Made by a program: the position numbers and the translations under genes. Below the pieces are notes generated by a model. The model had not been told where the DNA came from, did no database searches, and worked only from the letters and a program-made list of their open reading frames with translations. Below, piece after piece: positions 36,708-47,900 of a stretch of DNA of 64,000 nt; the stretch's first letter is position 1; each line of letters opens with the position of its first letter. Origin of the DNA: Verrucomicrobiales bacterium (GTDB taxonomy: Bacteria > Verrucomicrobiota > Verrucomicrobiia > Verrucomicrobiales > DEV007); NCBI GenBank assembly GCA_002698785.1, contig PAAG01000047.1, positions 372,001-436,000 of the forward strand, in the 5' to 3' direction.

Positions 36708-37748
36708 ATGGCGGATACAGCAACTTCCTCAACCAAAGAGCTAGGCGGCTCGGATAAAGAAATCGTAGAAGAACTCAAGCAGGCCTACGAGGCCATGCGG
36801 GAACAACTCGATCTTGTCATTGTGGGCCAGAACGAGGTAATCGAGCAGCTCCTCATCTCCATTTTCTGTCGCTCCCACGCCCTTCTAGTGGGCGTTCCCG
36901 GATTGGCGAAGACACTTCTCGTCTCCACTCTCTCCGAAGTTCTGGATTTGAGCTTCAAACGCATCCAGTTCACCCCCGACCTGATGCCAGCTGACATCAC
37001 CGGCACCGAAGTGCTCGAAGAAGATATGGGAACCGGAAAGAGGATCTTCAAGTTCGTCAAAGGCCCCATCTTCGCCAACATGATTTTGGCAGACGAGATC
37101 AACCGAACTCCACCAAAAACACAGGCCGCCCTGCTCGAAGCAATGCAAGAGCACCACGTGACCATCGGAGACGAGACCTACCCGCTGCCCGAACCCTTTT
37201 TCGTTCTCGCGACCCAGAACCCGATTGAGCAGGAAGGCACTTACCCTCTACCAGAGGCCCAGCTCGACCGATTTATGTTCAACATCCGTGTCGACTACCC
37301 CACTGTTGAAGAGGAAGAAGCGATCATCAAAAGGGTCACAGGCACCTACAAGGCAAAGATCGAAAGCCAGATTACCGGAGAAACGGTCCTGAAACTCCAG
37401 GACGTAGTTCGCCGAGTTCCTGTGGCCGACCACGTCGTTTCGTATGCGGCCCAGATCGCCCGGGCGTCACGCCCCCGAGAAGCCGATGCTCCCGATTTCG
37501 TCCAGGAGATGGTGTCATGGGGAGCCGGCCCCCGAGCAGGGATTTACCTGATTCTCGCAGCAAAAGCCAGAGCCATCCTCCAGGGACGCTACCACACGAC
37601 GACAGCCGATGTCAGGGCCGTTGCTCTTCCAGTGCTTCGTCACCGCGTCCTAACGACATTCAATGCCGAAGCCGCCGGAGTGACCAGCGATGAAATCGTG
37701 AAAATGCTCGTTGAGAAATTTCAGCCCAGCGCTGACCTGGACATTTGA
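36708..37748 (+). CDS. MoxR-family AAA+ ATPase
   Basis: About 346 residues. The AAA+ core has Walker A GVPGLAKT (about 62-69), Walker [10 protein letters not shown] (about 124-132) and sensor-1 [24 protein letters not shown] in pieces (about 166-189), all typical of MoxR. The C-terminal lid includes [12 protein letters not shown] and [14 protein letters not shown]. MoxR ATPases act as chaperones that mature metal- or VWA-containing partners, and the partners are usually encoded next door: here DUF58 and two VWA proteins. The start is ATG 36708. It heads a run of nine same-strand genes. Confidence 0.93.
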   Translation: MADTATSSTKELGGSDKEIVEELKQAYEAMREQLDLVIVGQNEVIEQLLISIFCRSHALLVGVPGLAKTLLVSTLSEVLDLSFKRIQFTPDLMPADITGTEVLEEDMGTGKRIFKFVKGPIFANMILADEINRTPPKTQAALLEAMQEHHVTIGDETYPLPEPFFVLATQNPIEQEGTYPLPEAQLDRFMFNIRVDYPTVEEEEAIIKRVTGTYKAKIESQITGETVLKLQDVVRRVPVADHVVSYAAQIARASRPREADAPDFVQEMVSWGAGPRAGIYLILAAKARAILQGRYHTTTADVRAVALPVLRHRVLTTFNAEAAGVTSDEIVKMLVEKFQPSADLDI

Positions 37749-37766
37749 TCCGACCTCCCTCCTCCC

Positions 37767-38699
37767 ATGTCGGATACGACAGATACCGAATTTTCCCGCC
37801 TCCTGCCGCCCGAGATCATCCAGATGATCGGTCGTCTTGAGTTCCTTGCCCGATCGGCAAAGGAAGGGACAATCAACGGAAGACACAGCAGCCCGCACAA
37901 AGGGTTCTCCGTGGAATTCGCGGAGCACCGCCAATATGTCTCCGGAGACGACTTGAGAAACCTCGACTGGAGAGTTTTCGGAAAAAGCGATCGGTACTAC
38001 ATCAAGCAGTATATCGAGGAGACTAATATGCGCGTCACCCTGCTGGTCGATGCCTCAGGATCCATGGCTTACTCCGGTGATCACTCTACTTCCCTCGGAG
38101 ACAACAAGAACCTTTCGAAATTCGAATACGCTCAGTACTTGGCGTCCGCCCTTGCCTATTTGCTCATTCGACAGCAGGACGCCGTTGGATTGGTAACCTT
38201 TGCTGATGGCATCAAGCGGTACCTTCGACCGGCGGCCAAACCCAGCCAGGTCAGAGCCATTCTCGAAGAACTCACCGAGACGGAGCCCACCGAAGTCACT
38301 CGATGCGCAGACACTTTCCACGAGATCGCCGAGCGTATTCCCTCTCGCGGACTGGTCGTAATCATCAGTGACCTTTTCGACGATGCAGAAAAAATCAAAA
38401 AAGCCCTGCACCACTTTCGTTTCAAAAACCATGAACTGGTCGTCTTCCACCTGATGGCGGAAGAGGAGCTGACTTTCCCCTTCGAGAAATTCGATGATTT
38501 CCGATGCCTCGAAGTCGAAGGACGAAGACTCAACATCGATCCATCAACCATCAAGGCATCTTATCTGGAACGAGTTCGCTCGCACCTGAAGTCGATCGAA
38601 CTCGCGTGCGGCCAAATGAAAGCCGACTACGTGCCCATCAACACAAAGACGCCCGTCCCCTCGGCGCTTTTCTCCTACTTCTCTCAGCGAAAAACCTGA
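37767..38699 (+). CDS. DUF58 protein with VWA-like domain
   Basis: 310 residues. DUF58 signature segments are GRHSSPHKGFSVEFAEHRQY (about 33-52) and GDDLRNLDWRVFGKSDRYYIKQY in pieces (about 54-76). They lead into a VWA-like fold with an intact MIDAS, LLVDASGSMAYSG (about 92-104), VGLVTFADG, and VIISDLFDD. DUF58 proteins are the usual partners of MoxR ATPases. No transmembrane helix is visible, so it is probably cytoplasmic. A strongly pyrimidine-rich leader, ACCTCCCTCCTCCC (37753-37766), abuts the ATG. Confidence 0.92.
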   Translation: MSDTTDTEFSRLLPPEIIQMIGRLEFLARSAKEGTINGRHSSPHKGFSVEFAEHRQYVSGDDLRNLDWRVFGKSDRYYIKQYIEETNMRVTLLVDASGSMAYSGDHSTSLGDNKNLSKFEYAQYLASALAYLLIRQQDAVGLVTFADGIKRYLRPAAKPSQVRAILEELTETEPTEVTRCADTFHEIAERIPSRGLVVIISDLFDDAEKIKKALHHFRFKNHELVVFHLMAEEELTFPFEKFDDFRCLEVEGRRLNIDPSTIKASYLERVRSHLKSIELACGQMKADYVPINTKTPVPSALFSYFSQRKT

Positions 38700-38742
38700 C
38701 CAAGAATACCGGGAACGGTAAAACAATCCTCCTCACAATCGC

Positions 38743-41700
38743 GTGCTCTTCCTGAATACAGCTCTTCTCCTCGGTGCTCTTGGAATCTCCATTCCAATTG
38801 TCATTCATTTGCTCAACCGTCGCTCAAGTCGCGTTGTCGAGTGGGGAGCGATGAATTTTCTCCTCGAATCCCTCGCGATTCGCAATCGGCGGATCCGTCT
38901 GGAAGAAGCCCTGCTCATGGCCACACGCTGCCTTGTAGTAGGTTTGTTAGCTCTAGCCCTGGCTCGCCCTTTCATCCCACCCGGCTCTACGATTCCCTGG
39001 CTTCTCGTCTTACCACTTGGCCTGCTCGGAGTCGTCGGGATAGGAGTAGCCACGGTCCTTCACGATGAGAAAAAGTGGCAGCGCCGAATCGCGGCTATCT
39101 CCATTCTATTACTACTCAGTTGCGTCGGATTGGTACTCTTTGAAAAATACCTGAACCTTTCCCGATTCTCGCTCGGCTCCAGACAGGACATCGCTTTGAT
39201 TATTGACGGTTCTACATCGATGTCGGTTACGACTGATGGCGAGACCAATTTCGAACGAGCTGTCGAAGAAGCAAGGACATTAATTAAGCGCGCCCCGCGC
39301 GGGCATGCCTTCAGTCTGATTGTAGGAGGCCCCTCGCCCAACGCCAAGGTTCTCGATCCAACAACCGACCGGGCAACCCTAGAAGAAGCCCTCGACGATC
39401 TCGCTCCTCTCGACGGAGCAATGACGACCTACCAGGCGCTGACTCTTGCTTCCTTGAGCTTGGCACGTGGTGACCACCCAGCAAAACAAATCGTCATCCT
39501 GACAGACCAACAGAATGTGGGCTGGGAGATTGGTAAAAGCGGGAGGTGGAATTTCCTCGCCGATGCTCTTCGAAATCTCCCCTCAGAACCCCAGATCATG
39601 ATCCGAAAAATGCCACTTCCCGACTACGTTAGGAATCTGGCAATCACAAACATCTCCCTTTCTCGCGAAATCGTTGGTGTGGATCGCCCTGTCGATATTG
39701 CTGTGACCGTCGAAAATACCGGGAATGAATCAGTAACTCCAGAGGCCCTGATTCTGAAATCAGATGGCAGTAGAGAGCTTCGTGACGAGTCCCTAGGGCA
39801 GCTCAAACCCGGAGAAGAACAAGTAGTCCATTTCTCCTACCAATTCTCCGAACCCGGAGCGCATTCCTTCTCTGCCACTCTCGATGTGACAGACGATATA
39901 GGGAAAGACAACACCGGATATTCGGCCCTGAACGTCGCAAGCGAATTAAAGACTCTCATCGTCGACGGCAGGCCATCTGGCCGCCCATTCGATAGAGCAT
40001 CAAGCTTCGCCGCAGTAGCACTGGCTCCTTCCTCACTCACTCTTGATCCCACGCTAGACCCGAACACTCCCGGAACGAGCGACGAAGAATCGGACGACTT
40101 CGATATCTACTACGACCCGACACTCGACCCGATCGAATTCCTTGTCGATCCACAAGTGATCGATCTTCCCGACGTGGTTACCATCCACGATTTCAGTGCA
40201 TTCGACGCAATTATCCTGGCCGATGTTCCACGCCTGCCGAATGCCACAGCCTCTGCAATCTCGGAGTATGTCAGAAATGGAGGAGGGCTACTCGTGGCAG
40301 CTGGAGGTCGAGTCGATCCAGAGTTTTACAATAGTTGGAAGGTAGCGGACGACGCCCCACTTCTACCGGCATCCATTGGGGATCAAAATGTATCTCCTTC
40401 CCTTCAGGAGGCGTTTTTCCCTTCCAGCAGGAGTCTCACCCACCCCGCTCTCAGCAAGGTGGCTGACCCGACGAAGAGCGACTTCGCTTCCACACTGATC
40501 ACGAACTACCGGAAGCAGCAGATTCCTGAGAAACTGGCATCGGAATCATCCGTGGGAGCACGGTTGAACAACGGCGACATTCTCATCTCCTCTCGAAATG
40601 CAGGCGAAGGCCATGTCGTTTTAATGGGTATGCCAGTCGATCTCTCAGCAGGAAATTTTGTGACTCGTCAGGCGTTCCTCCCCTTCCTGCACGAGATGGT
40701 CTATTACCTAGCAAACCCAGCCGCGTACCACCTCAACCTGGACCCCGGTTGGGAAGTAACCATAGGTCTCACGAACTCTCGCGGTCAGGCAATCGGAGAA
40801 GGGCTCATTGGAAATTACTACGCCGACCATGGCTCCGACGAACCCGTATTCTCCCGTCAGGACGGCTCAATTCAATTCAATTGGTTGAACGGGAATCCCG
40901 CTCCCGGAGTTCCTGCGGATGGATTTCGAGTCGAGTGGTCAGGAAAAATCCAATTTCCCCATACGGATCGCTATGCCTTCACTGCCGAAGTCGACGACCA
41001 ATTAACTGTATGGATCGACGGAAAACAAATCGTCGACTTTCGCTATCCGGGAGGAAAGAAAAGAATCGGTGACAAATTCGAAGCAGGACGTTGGTACGAT
41101 TTCCGTGCAGTCATGAAAGAATCAGGAGGAGATGCCAAAGCGGTCCTGATGTGGGAAACCAACGACGTTCCCCTTCAACCGATTCCATCCACTGCATTCA
41201 GGAGCTTTTCCGCGCAACAGCAAACTACCGGCCGAGCTTCTGCCCTGACCTCTTACGAAGTGACCGGACCAGACGGTCGACTGAGAACAGCACAGCTGAG
41301 TTCGACCGACCGCGGCTCTATTCTGAAACTGCAGGGCGAAATCTCGTCGGGGCTCTACCACTTGAACGTCCCGAAAGACCAGACCCCCTTCTTTTCTTCC
41401 TTCCTGCAACCGGACTCGTTGGAAATTCCGTTCACTGTAAAGCGCGATCCCGCAGAAAGCAGGCTCACTGCCTTGAATGAATCGGATTTCTCTTTCATGG
41501 AGAACTTTGTCACCATAGCACAGCCACAAACACTGGAAGAATTGATAGGCTTCCTCAACGGAAACCAATTCGGACAAGAACTCTGGAAATACCTCGCTCT
41601 GGCAGCATTCTTCTTTCTCCTGATTGAGATACTCCTCTCTCGTTGGATTTCTCGTAGCCGCAAAATGGGTGAAGAAATTCTCATCAAGTTTGAAGCGAAA

Positions 41701-41772
41701 GACGCCCCCACCTCCAGTTTTCACGAACAGCTCGCCCGATTCAAAAAGCCAGCCTCGGGCGCGACAAGCTGA
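38743..41772 (+). CDS. BatA-like VWA membrane protein with GATase-like and PA14 domains
   Basis: 1009 residues, start GTG 38743. The N-terminus is BatA-like (LLLGALGISIPIVIHLLNRR) with helices at about 5-24, 58-78, 85-105 and 115-135. A VWA domain follows with intact MIDAS DGSTSMS (about 155-161) and VILTDQQNVGWE. A CARDB-like beta domain (about 305-395) precedes a glutamine-amidotransferase-like Rossmann region (about 485-545, AIILADVPRLPNA, GGGLLVAAGG). A PA14 domain lies at about 685-820 (GNYYADHGSDEPVFS, HTDRYAFTAEVDDQLTVWIDG). The final helix is at about 945-968. PA14 domains bind glycans, so wall or sugar sensing is possible (inference). Confidence 0.85.
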   Translation: MLFLNTALLLGALGISIPIVIHLLNRRSSRVVEWGAMNFLLESLAIRNRRIRLEEALLMATRCLVVGLLALALARPFIPPGSTIPWLLVLPLGLLGVVGIGVATVLHDEKKWQRRIAAISILLLLSCVGLVLFEKYLNLSRFSLGSRQDIALIIDGSTSMSVTTDGETNFERAVEEARTLIKRAPRGHAFSLIVGGPSPNAKVLDPTTDRATLEEALDDLAPLDGAMTTYQALTLASLSLARGDHPAKQIVILTDQQNVGWEIGKSGRWNFLADALRNLPSEPQIMIRKMPLPDYVRNLAITNISLSREIVGVDRPVDIAVTVENTGNESVTPEALILKSDGSRELRDESLGQLKPGEEQVVHFSYQFSEPGAHSFSATLDVTDDIGKDNTGYSALNVASELKTLIVDGRPSGRPFDRASSFAAVALAPSSLTLDPTLDPNTPGTSDEESDDFDIYYDPTLDPIEFLVDPQVIDLPDVVTIHDFSAFDAIILADVPRLPNATASAISEYVRNGGGLLVAAGGRVDPEFYNSWKVADDAPLLPASIGDQNVSPSLQEAFFPSSRSLTHPALSKVADPTKSDFASTLITNYRKQQIPEKLASESSVGARLNNGDILISSRNAGEGHVVLMGMPVDLSAGNFVTRQAFLPFLHEMVYYLANPAAYHLNLDPGWEVTIGLTNSRGQAIGEGLIGNYYADHGSDEPVFSRQDGSIQFNWLNGNPAPGVPADGFRVEWSGKIQFPHTDRYAFTAEVDDQLTVWIDGKQIVDFRYPGGKKRIGDKFEAGRWYDFRAVMKESGGDAKAVLMWETNDVPLQPIPSTAFRSFSAQQQTTGRASALTSYEVTGPDGRLRTAQLSSTDRGSILKLQGEISSGLYHLNVPKDQTPFFSSFLQPDSLEIPFTVKRDPAESRLTALNESDFSFMENFVTIAQPQTLEELIGFLNGNQFGQELWKYLALAAFFFLLIEILLSRWISRSRKMGEEILIKFEAKDAPTSSFHEQLARFKKPASGATS

Positions 41773-41791
41773 CACCAATTAATAGAGTCGA

Positions 41792-44700
41792 TTGAACCCG
41801 GAAGATTACAGCAGAGACGATATCATCGCAGGGCTGAACCCTGTCGTTGCAATAATTTGTGCAGTTGTTTGCGCGACCTTGTGGGTAGGCCTCGTTGCAT
41901 TGCGCCATCGAATTCCAGCAACACGCATCCTTTCCTCAATTGCTGGTTTAGCTATTGCAACCGTAGCCTGGTGGTTCCTGTTTCAGTTTTTGAGTTTCAT
42001 TTTTTCCCTCGCTACATCGTGGCCTCTCATAGCGATCGCGGGACTGGGTGGCCTGGGCAGCGAGATTCTGGTCTGGCTGTATCAATTTGAGAGAGAGTTG
42101 GTCTCTCCCATGAAAGGCCGGGCCTTACTAACGCTTCGCCTCGCTTCTCTCGCTGTTCTCATCTTGATCCTCGTTCAGCCCGTCCGATCATTTGTGGAAG
42201 AGCGAGAAATCGATCGTGAAGTCGCCATTCTCATCGACGAGTCCGACTCCATGCGCCTCGCAGACCAGCGGCTCAATCCATCTCAAAAACTTGATCGAGC
42301 GGCACTGTTCGGACTCGGCGCCCTGGAAAAAAGACCGCCGCTACGTTCAATTGAGCAGACAGCTTCAGAGTTGAATGAGAGCTTTCAGCGCGAAAGCGAC
42401 GCAATACGATCGGCGCCCAATCTGGAAGCTGGTGTGGAAAGCCGTTCGGCCGCTCTTCCCGACTTCTTCTCTCAAACCATAGAGTCGAATGAAACGCTCA
42501 CCGCCCTTCTGGAGGAAGCTAAATCAAAGGCGACGGAAGATTCCGTAAGATCGAAATTGGACAATTATTTGAAGCGAAGTCGGGACGGCCTCGCCAGAAT
42601 CCTGTCAAGAGCACAATCAGCATTCGAATCGAACTCTCCGGAAGAACTAATTAAGCAATTGGATGTCGCCCAGAAAGAACTGAAAGGCATTTTCGACACA
42701 CTCACTGCAACGATTTCAGAATCAGACAAAGCGTTCTACGAGAGCCTGACTGAGTCCGAGAGAAGCGAAATCGATACCGCCTCGTCCACTTCCCGAGTCG
42801 AAGTCGCCGAACGAACGCTGAATACTCCCGTGACAGTCACAGACGAAAACGGCGACTCGATCGAGTTGACCCTCCTCAGCGCTCTTGAGGAAAAATACAA
42901 CCTTCGCCTGTATCGTTTCGCTCAGGATATCTCTCAACTTTCGGACGAAGAAAACATTTCCCTGAGCGAAGAACCCGGTATCAATTCCGAACTCACTCAG
43001 ACAGATGTCACCCGCGCCCTCGAGTATGTTCTCGAAAATACATCCTCGGAGTCTCTAGCAGGTGTACTTCTTCTCAGCGATGGCAGACACACGGGAAGTT
43101 CGCTACCCGAAGACAGCCTCAGGCAGCTGGCCATCCAGAATTCCCCACTTTCGGCAGTTCCTATTGGGGGTGATCTCGGGCCCGTGGATATATCACTGCT
43201 CAGCCTCAAGGCTCCGGAATCGATTTATCTTGATGACCGGGTTGTCGTAACGGCGGAAGCAAAGCTGGACGGTTTCCTGGGTCAAAAAATCGAAGCGAAA
43301 CTGATCTGTGGCACCGAGACCGTCGACACCTTGCCGATCGACGTCACCGATGTCGATTTTCGAACAGAACTTCGGTTCGTCCATCAGCCAAAAGCAAAAG
43401 GCATCATCGATTACAAGATCGTCTTGGAGCCGGACGAGCGTGAGATATTTACGAACAACAACGAATGGGATTTCAAGGTTGCCGTTACCGATGATCGTAC
43501 CAACGTCCTGCTCGTTGATAGCTTTCCCCGTTGGGAGTTTCGTTATCTTCGAAATCTGTTCTACGGCCGAGACAAATCAGTGCACCTTCAGTATGTCCTG
43601 ACCAATCCTGACCAGATTTATCGATCCAGCAAACAGGGCCATGTGAGAGCCAGTGCAACCCGACCTTTCGGCGAAGCCGAAGCTACCGACCTGCCGAACT
43701 CTGCTGAGGAATGGAAACTGTTTGACGTGATCATCTTGGGCGACATCAGCCCGGGAACGCTATCTTATGACGATTGGGCCGCAATCGACGAAGCGGTTAC
43801 TCGTCAAGGCGCCATGCTCATTTGCATTTCCGGTCCGCGATTTATGCCTCACGCGCATGACTCGGAGATCTTACAGAAACTCCTACCCGTCACTTACACA
43901 CCTTCGTCCTCCGCTCAATTTGGAAGCCCTGAACCGGCTTACCACATCGAGCTGACATCCCCTGGCCGCAATCATCCTGTTACTTCGCAATCCACCAGTA
44001 GGGCATTGAATCTAGAGCGCTGGTCTCAATTTCCTGCTATGCGATGGAGATATGTTCCTGAGGATATGAAGAGCACGGCAGAGGTGCTCGCATTTGCTCG
44101 CCCGCTTGGCACTCCGTCACTCAATAGTTCCGTAGAGTTGGATGGTTCGCCGGGTTCTGTAGAAGCCGCCATCGAAAGACTCGCCAACCAGGATTCCCTT
44201 GAGAAAGAGAATGCGCTCATTTCCACGATCCGAGCTGGTTTGGGTAAAGTCTTGCTTCTTCATTTCGATCAAACCTGGCGTTTCCGATACGGCGTTGGCG
44301 ATACGTATCACCATCGTTTTTGGGGACAAGCTACGAGGTGGGGAGCTGGCCCGAATCTGCGGTCTGGCAACGAAACCACACGACTCGGCACGGATCGCCT
44401 CAGCTACACACCTGACGATTCCATCGAAGTCACGGCAAAGCTTCTTGGCCAGGATCGGAGCCCCCTTACGGAAGCAGATGTCTCGGTGGAAGTATGGAAA
44501 GAGGGAAATCGCCTTCGCAGTCAAAAACTGAGTTATCGCTCTGGTTCTTCCGGCCTGTTTGAAACGAGTCTCTCGGGACTTTCTGAAGAAGGCGACTATG
44601 AATTCAAATTGGTCGGGGACGAAGTTGATTCCTCTCTTGCAGCCAATCCAGATGGCCCCTCGGAAATCGCGACAGAGATCCTTGTCGTCTCGACTCGAAA

Positions 44701-44944
44701 TCCTGTTGAGCTTGCAGAACTGACAGCCGATCGCGACTTCCTGAATCGAGCGACGCAACTGACTGGAGGCAAACTTGCGGAACTCTATGATCTCGACGCC
44801 CTCGTTTCCTCTTTTGGAGCGCCCAAAGAAACCCTCCGAGAACGTCACTCCGTTTCTCTCTGGGATACTTGGCCTCTTCTTGTTACATTTTTTGGATTCC
44901 TAACGGCTGAATGGATCGTTCGCCGCCGAAGTGGACTTGTCTAA
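41792..44944 (+). CDS. Giant VWA-like membrane protein of the moxR operon
   Basis: 1050 residues, start TTG 41792. Four hydrophobic segments occur within residues 15-135 (VVAIICAVVCATLWVGLVAL, LATSWPLIAIAGLGGLG, LTLRLASLAVLILILVQPV). A VWA-like domain follows with DESDSM (about 148-153, DxSxS intact), interrupted by a long helical insertion (about 190-330, EELIKQLDVAQKELKGIFD). A Rossmann GATase-like region (about 640-690, DVIILGDISPGTLSYDDW) and LLHFDQTWRFRYGVGDTYHHRFW lead to a final helix (about 1022-1040). It belongs to the large PVC membrane proteins encoded with MoxR; the role is unknown. Confidence 0.78.
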   Translation: MNPEDYSRDDIIAGLNPVVAIICAVVCATLWVGLVALRHRIPATRILSSIAGLAIATVAWWFLFQFLSFIFSLATSWPLIAIAGLGGLGSEILVWLYQFERELVSPMKGRALLTLRLASLAVLILILVQPVRSFVEEREIDREVAILIDESDSMRLADQRLNPSQKLDRAALFGLGALEKRPPLRSIEQTASELNESFQRESDAIRSAPNLEAGVESRSAALPDFFSQTIESNETLTALLEEAKSKATEDSVRSKLDNYLKRSRDGLARILSRAQSAFESNSPEELIKQLDVAQKELKGIFDTLTATISESDKAFYESLTESERSEIDTASSTSRVEVAERTLNTPVTVTDENGDSIELTLLSALEEKYNLRLYRFAQDISQLSDEENISLSEEPGINSELTQTDVTRALEYVLENTSSESLAGVLLLSDGRHTGSSLPEDSLRQLAIQNSPLSAVPIGGDLGPVDISLLSLKAPESIYLDDRVVVTAEAKLDGFLGQKIEAKLICGTETVDTLPIDVTDVDFRTELRFVHQPKAKGIIDYKIVLEPDEREIFTNNNEWDFKVAVTDDRTNVLLVDSFPRWEFRYLRNLFYGRDKSVHLQYVLTNPDQIYRSSKQGHVRASATRPFGEAEATDLPNSAEEWKLFDVIILGDISPGTLSYDDWAAIDEAVTRQGAMLICISGPRFMPHAHDSEILQKLLPVTYTPSSSAQFGSPEPAYHIELTSPGRNHPVTSQSTSRALNLERWSQFPAMRWRYVPEDMKSTAEVLAFARPLGTPSLNSSVELDGSPGSVEAAIERLANQDSLEKENALISTIRAGLGKVLLLHFDQTWRFRYGVGDTYHHRFWGQATRWGAGPNLRSGNETTRLGTDRLSYTPDDSIEVTAKLLGQDRSPLTEADVSVEVWKEGNRLRSQKLSYRSGSSGLFETSLSGLSEEGDYEFKLVGDEVDSSLAANPDGPSEIATEILVVSTRNPVELAELTADRDFLNRATQLTGGKLAELYDLDALVSSFGAPKETLRERHSVSLWDTWPLLVTFFGFLTAEWIVRRRSGLV

Positions 44945-44947
44945 CCT

Positions 44948-47900
44948 GTGAACACCACCCCCATGAGCAGTCTCGAAGCAGCATTCAACCAGCTCCCCGC
45001 TCCGATCGTCGACAAACTGCAGTCGATGATCAACCGGGTGCGCCGGCTTCTCTTCATTCGGGGATTATGCGCAACCATTGCTTCAGCACTGGTCTGCCTC
45101 CTGCTGATCATGGCGATCGACGCCTCGTTTACCCTCTTCTCTTCTTCAGCTCGCTGGGCGCTCAGCCTCGCCGCTCTCGGCGTGACTCTCGCGACAGCAT
45201 GGTGGTTTCTAATCCGCCCCCTCTCTCGCAAATTCACCCTGACTCACATGGCGAGAATTCTGGAAATTCGCCATCCTGAACTACAGGAGCGGATCTCTAC
45301 CGCAGTAGAACTTCTCTCAAGTGAAGACCCGGAATCCGTTCGAGGCTCGGAAGAACTCATTGGTGCTGTCGTCGAGTCGGCGGTGGAAGATGTCGACACG
45401 GTAGACCCACGTTCTGAATTCCGTCCTGCCAAAGCGACAAAATTCATCATTGCTTCAGGAATTTGCCTCGCGATTGTCCTCCTTCTCCTCGCCATCTGGC
45501 CTCGCCAGTCATGGACACTACTCACTCGGGCGCTGGCACCTCATCTCGACATAGGAAACGCGTGGGCCAGCTCACTCGTGATCGCCCCCGGTGATATCCG
45601 TATTGCAAAAAGCAGCCCTGTAACGATTGAAGTTTCAGTAAAGCACAAACGCCTCAAGCGGGCAGAAGTTCGACGGAAACTGGAAGACGGTACAGAATCG
45701 ATCGAGAGAATGACACTGATCGGGGAAGAGCCCGATGGCACGAAAAAGTTCTCACTCACTTTTCCAAATGTTGACGAAAACTTTGACTATCGTGTTCGTG
45801 CCGGGTCGGCGGTCAGTGAGTTCTATCAAGTCTCTACAGTAGATCCTCCAGCGGTGGAACACCTCACGGTAACCTACGACTACCCGGAATACACAGGTCT
45901 CGAAGACGGTGCCTCCCAATCGGAAACCGGCGAAATTCGAGCCGTGCAACATACGAGGGTAAAAGTGACCGCCCAGCTCAATAAACCGGCATGGACCGCA
46001 AAACTCTACGTGAACGAAGCGAACGAAATGGGCACCCCCCTGGTAGAGGAGAACACTGCCACTTGGGAATTTGAACTGCTCGCAGGACTGAATGGAACAT
46101 GGCGCATTGAACTCACGGACGAAGAGGGGTTTTCCAATGAGCCCGTCGAGCACCCAATCACTTCCCTTCCTGACAAGCCCCCTATCGTACAGATTTACAA
46201 CCCCGTTCTCAGGGAACTTCGCCTTAAACCTACCGAACGCCTCCCTATCGAATCAACCGTAGTCGAAGATTTCGGATTTTCAGATGTGGCACTCCTCGTC
46301 ACACCACAAGGAGCCAAAGAACCACAGGTTATACTGCAATCACTCCCGACCACGACAAACCGGGCGGAAAACTATCAAAGCAGCGCCTCACTTGACCTTT
46401 CTTCCCTCGAGCTAGAGGAAGGTCAAAACAGGATCGGCGTTCAAGTCCAGGTCCGCGACAATCGCCCAACGGACTACGAGGGCCCCGGAACAGGAACCAG
46501 CGAAACCATTTTCATCACCTTGGACAAGAAAGCTCGCTCGCTCGCGGATCAAGCCATCGAAGCGCAACGCCGGGAGATCGAAGAACAGGTCCGCGAAGCC
46601 AAACGTGAACTGGAGCGTGCTCAAGATGAGATGCGAAGAACTGAACAGGAACTGAGCAGATCCAACGAGGTAAACGAACGAGCCCGCGAACGACTGGACG
46701 AGTTCAGTGAACGAACTGACTCCGCTCGCAATAAACTGGATCAAATCGCAGCGACGCTGAACAACTCCATGTTTCAACCGCAATCGGACAAAGCTCGATC
46801 GCTGGCCGAAAATCCTGTCAGCGAAGCACGTGAGAAAGCCGACCTCATCCCTGTTACCGACGAAAAGCAGGAGCGTCTTGCGGAAGCTCGTCAGTCACGG
46901 GAAAAAATCGAAGAAGCCATCCGAGGCGTCGACGAGTTGGCTAAAGAAATGAAAAGCGCCGAAGATGACTATCGCGCCATTTCCAAGCTCAACGACTTGG
47001 CCAATCGCCAACAGGAACTGGCCATGCAGGCAAATGACCTCGCCGAGAAAAACCGCGAGGAGTCTAGTCAAAATTCGCAACGCGACGAACAAGCCCAACG
47101 CCAGATCGACCAGCAGCAGCGTCGAGAACTGGAACAGTTTCGGAAGCAGCAGCAACAGGTGGCTCAGCAACTTGGCCAGATGTTAAAGGATAATCAGGCT
47201 GCCTTGGCAGAAGTTCTCGAACAGGAGAAACAGCGAGCTGAAAACCTGGCACAACAGGCACAGGCACTCGCAGAGCAGCAGGAGAATCTTCGCAACATCA
47301 ACGAAGCCGCGCTGTCCGAAAAAGGTGACGCCCAGACTCCGCTCACAGAGGAGTTGCTGAATCAGCTTGAGAAAATGCAGTCAGCATTGGCAGAAGATGC
47401 AGCAGCCAAAGCCGCCGCCGAAAAAGAAGCTGCTTCCAACACAGCGGAACAGAATACTGAAGACTCGGCAAAGCAACAGCAGGAGCTTACTGCATCACTT
47501 GAACAATCGGCGGAACAAGCCAAACAAGCCGCAGAAGGACTGAAAGAAAGAAACCTCGATCAGGCAAAACAGGCGGCATCACAGGCGAAAGACTCCCTCG
47601 CTCAGGCGGCACAGCAAGAAGCAAGCAAAGAAACCACGCAAGACGCGTCTTCGACCGAGGGAGAAAAAGGAGAACCAGAATCAAAATCGAATGAAGCCTC
47701 TTCCTCCTCAGAACTCGCAGAAAGACAAGAAGCCATCTCTGAGCAGATCGAAGCGATCCAGCGCGGCGACCTTCAGGAAGCGCTCGCAGCAATGGAGGAG
47801 CAGTTGAACAGAGAGGCCGAGTCACTTCAGGATCAGACAGATGGATTTGAAGAGACTCTCCAAAACCTTCAACAGAACGCAGCAAAGTCCCAGGCCGACC

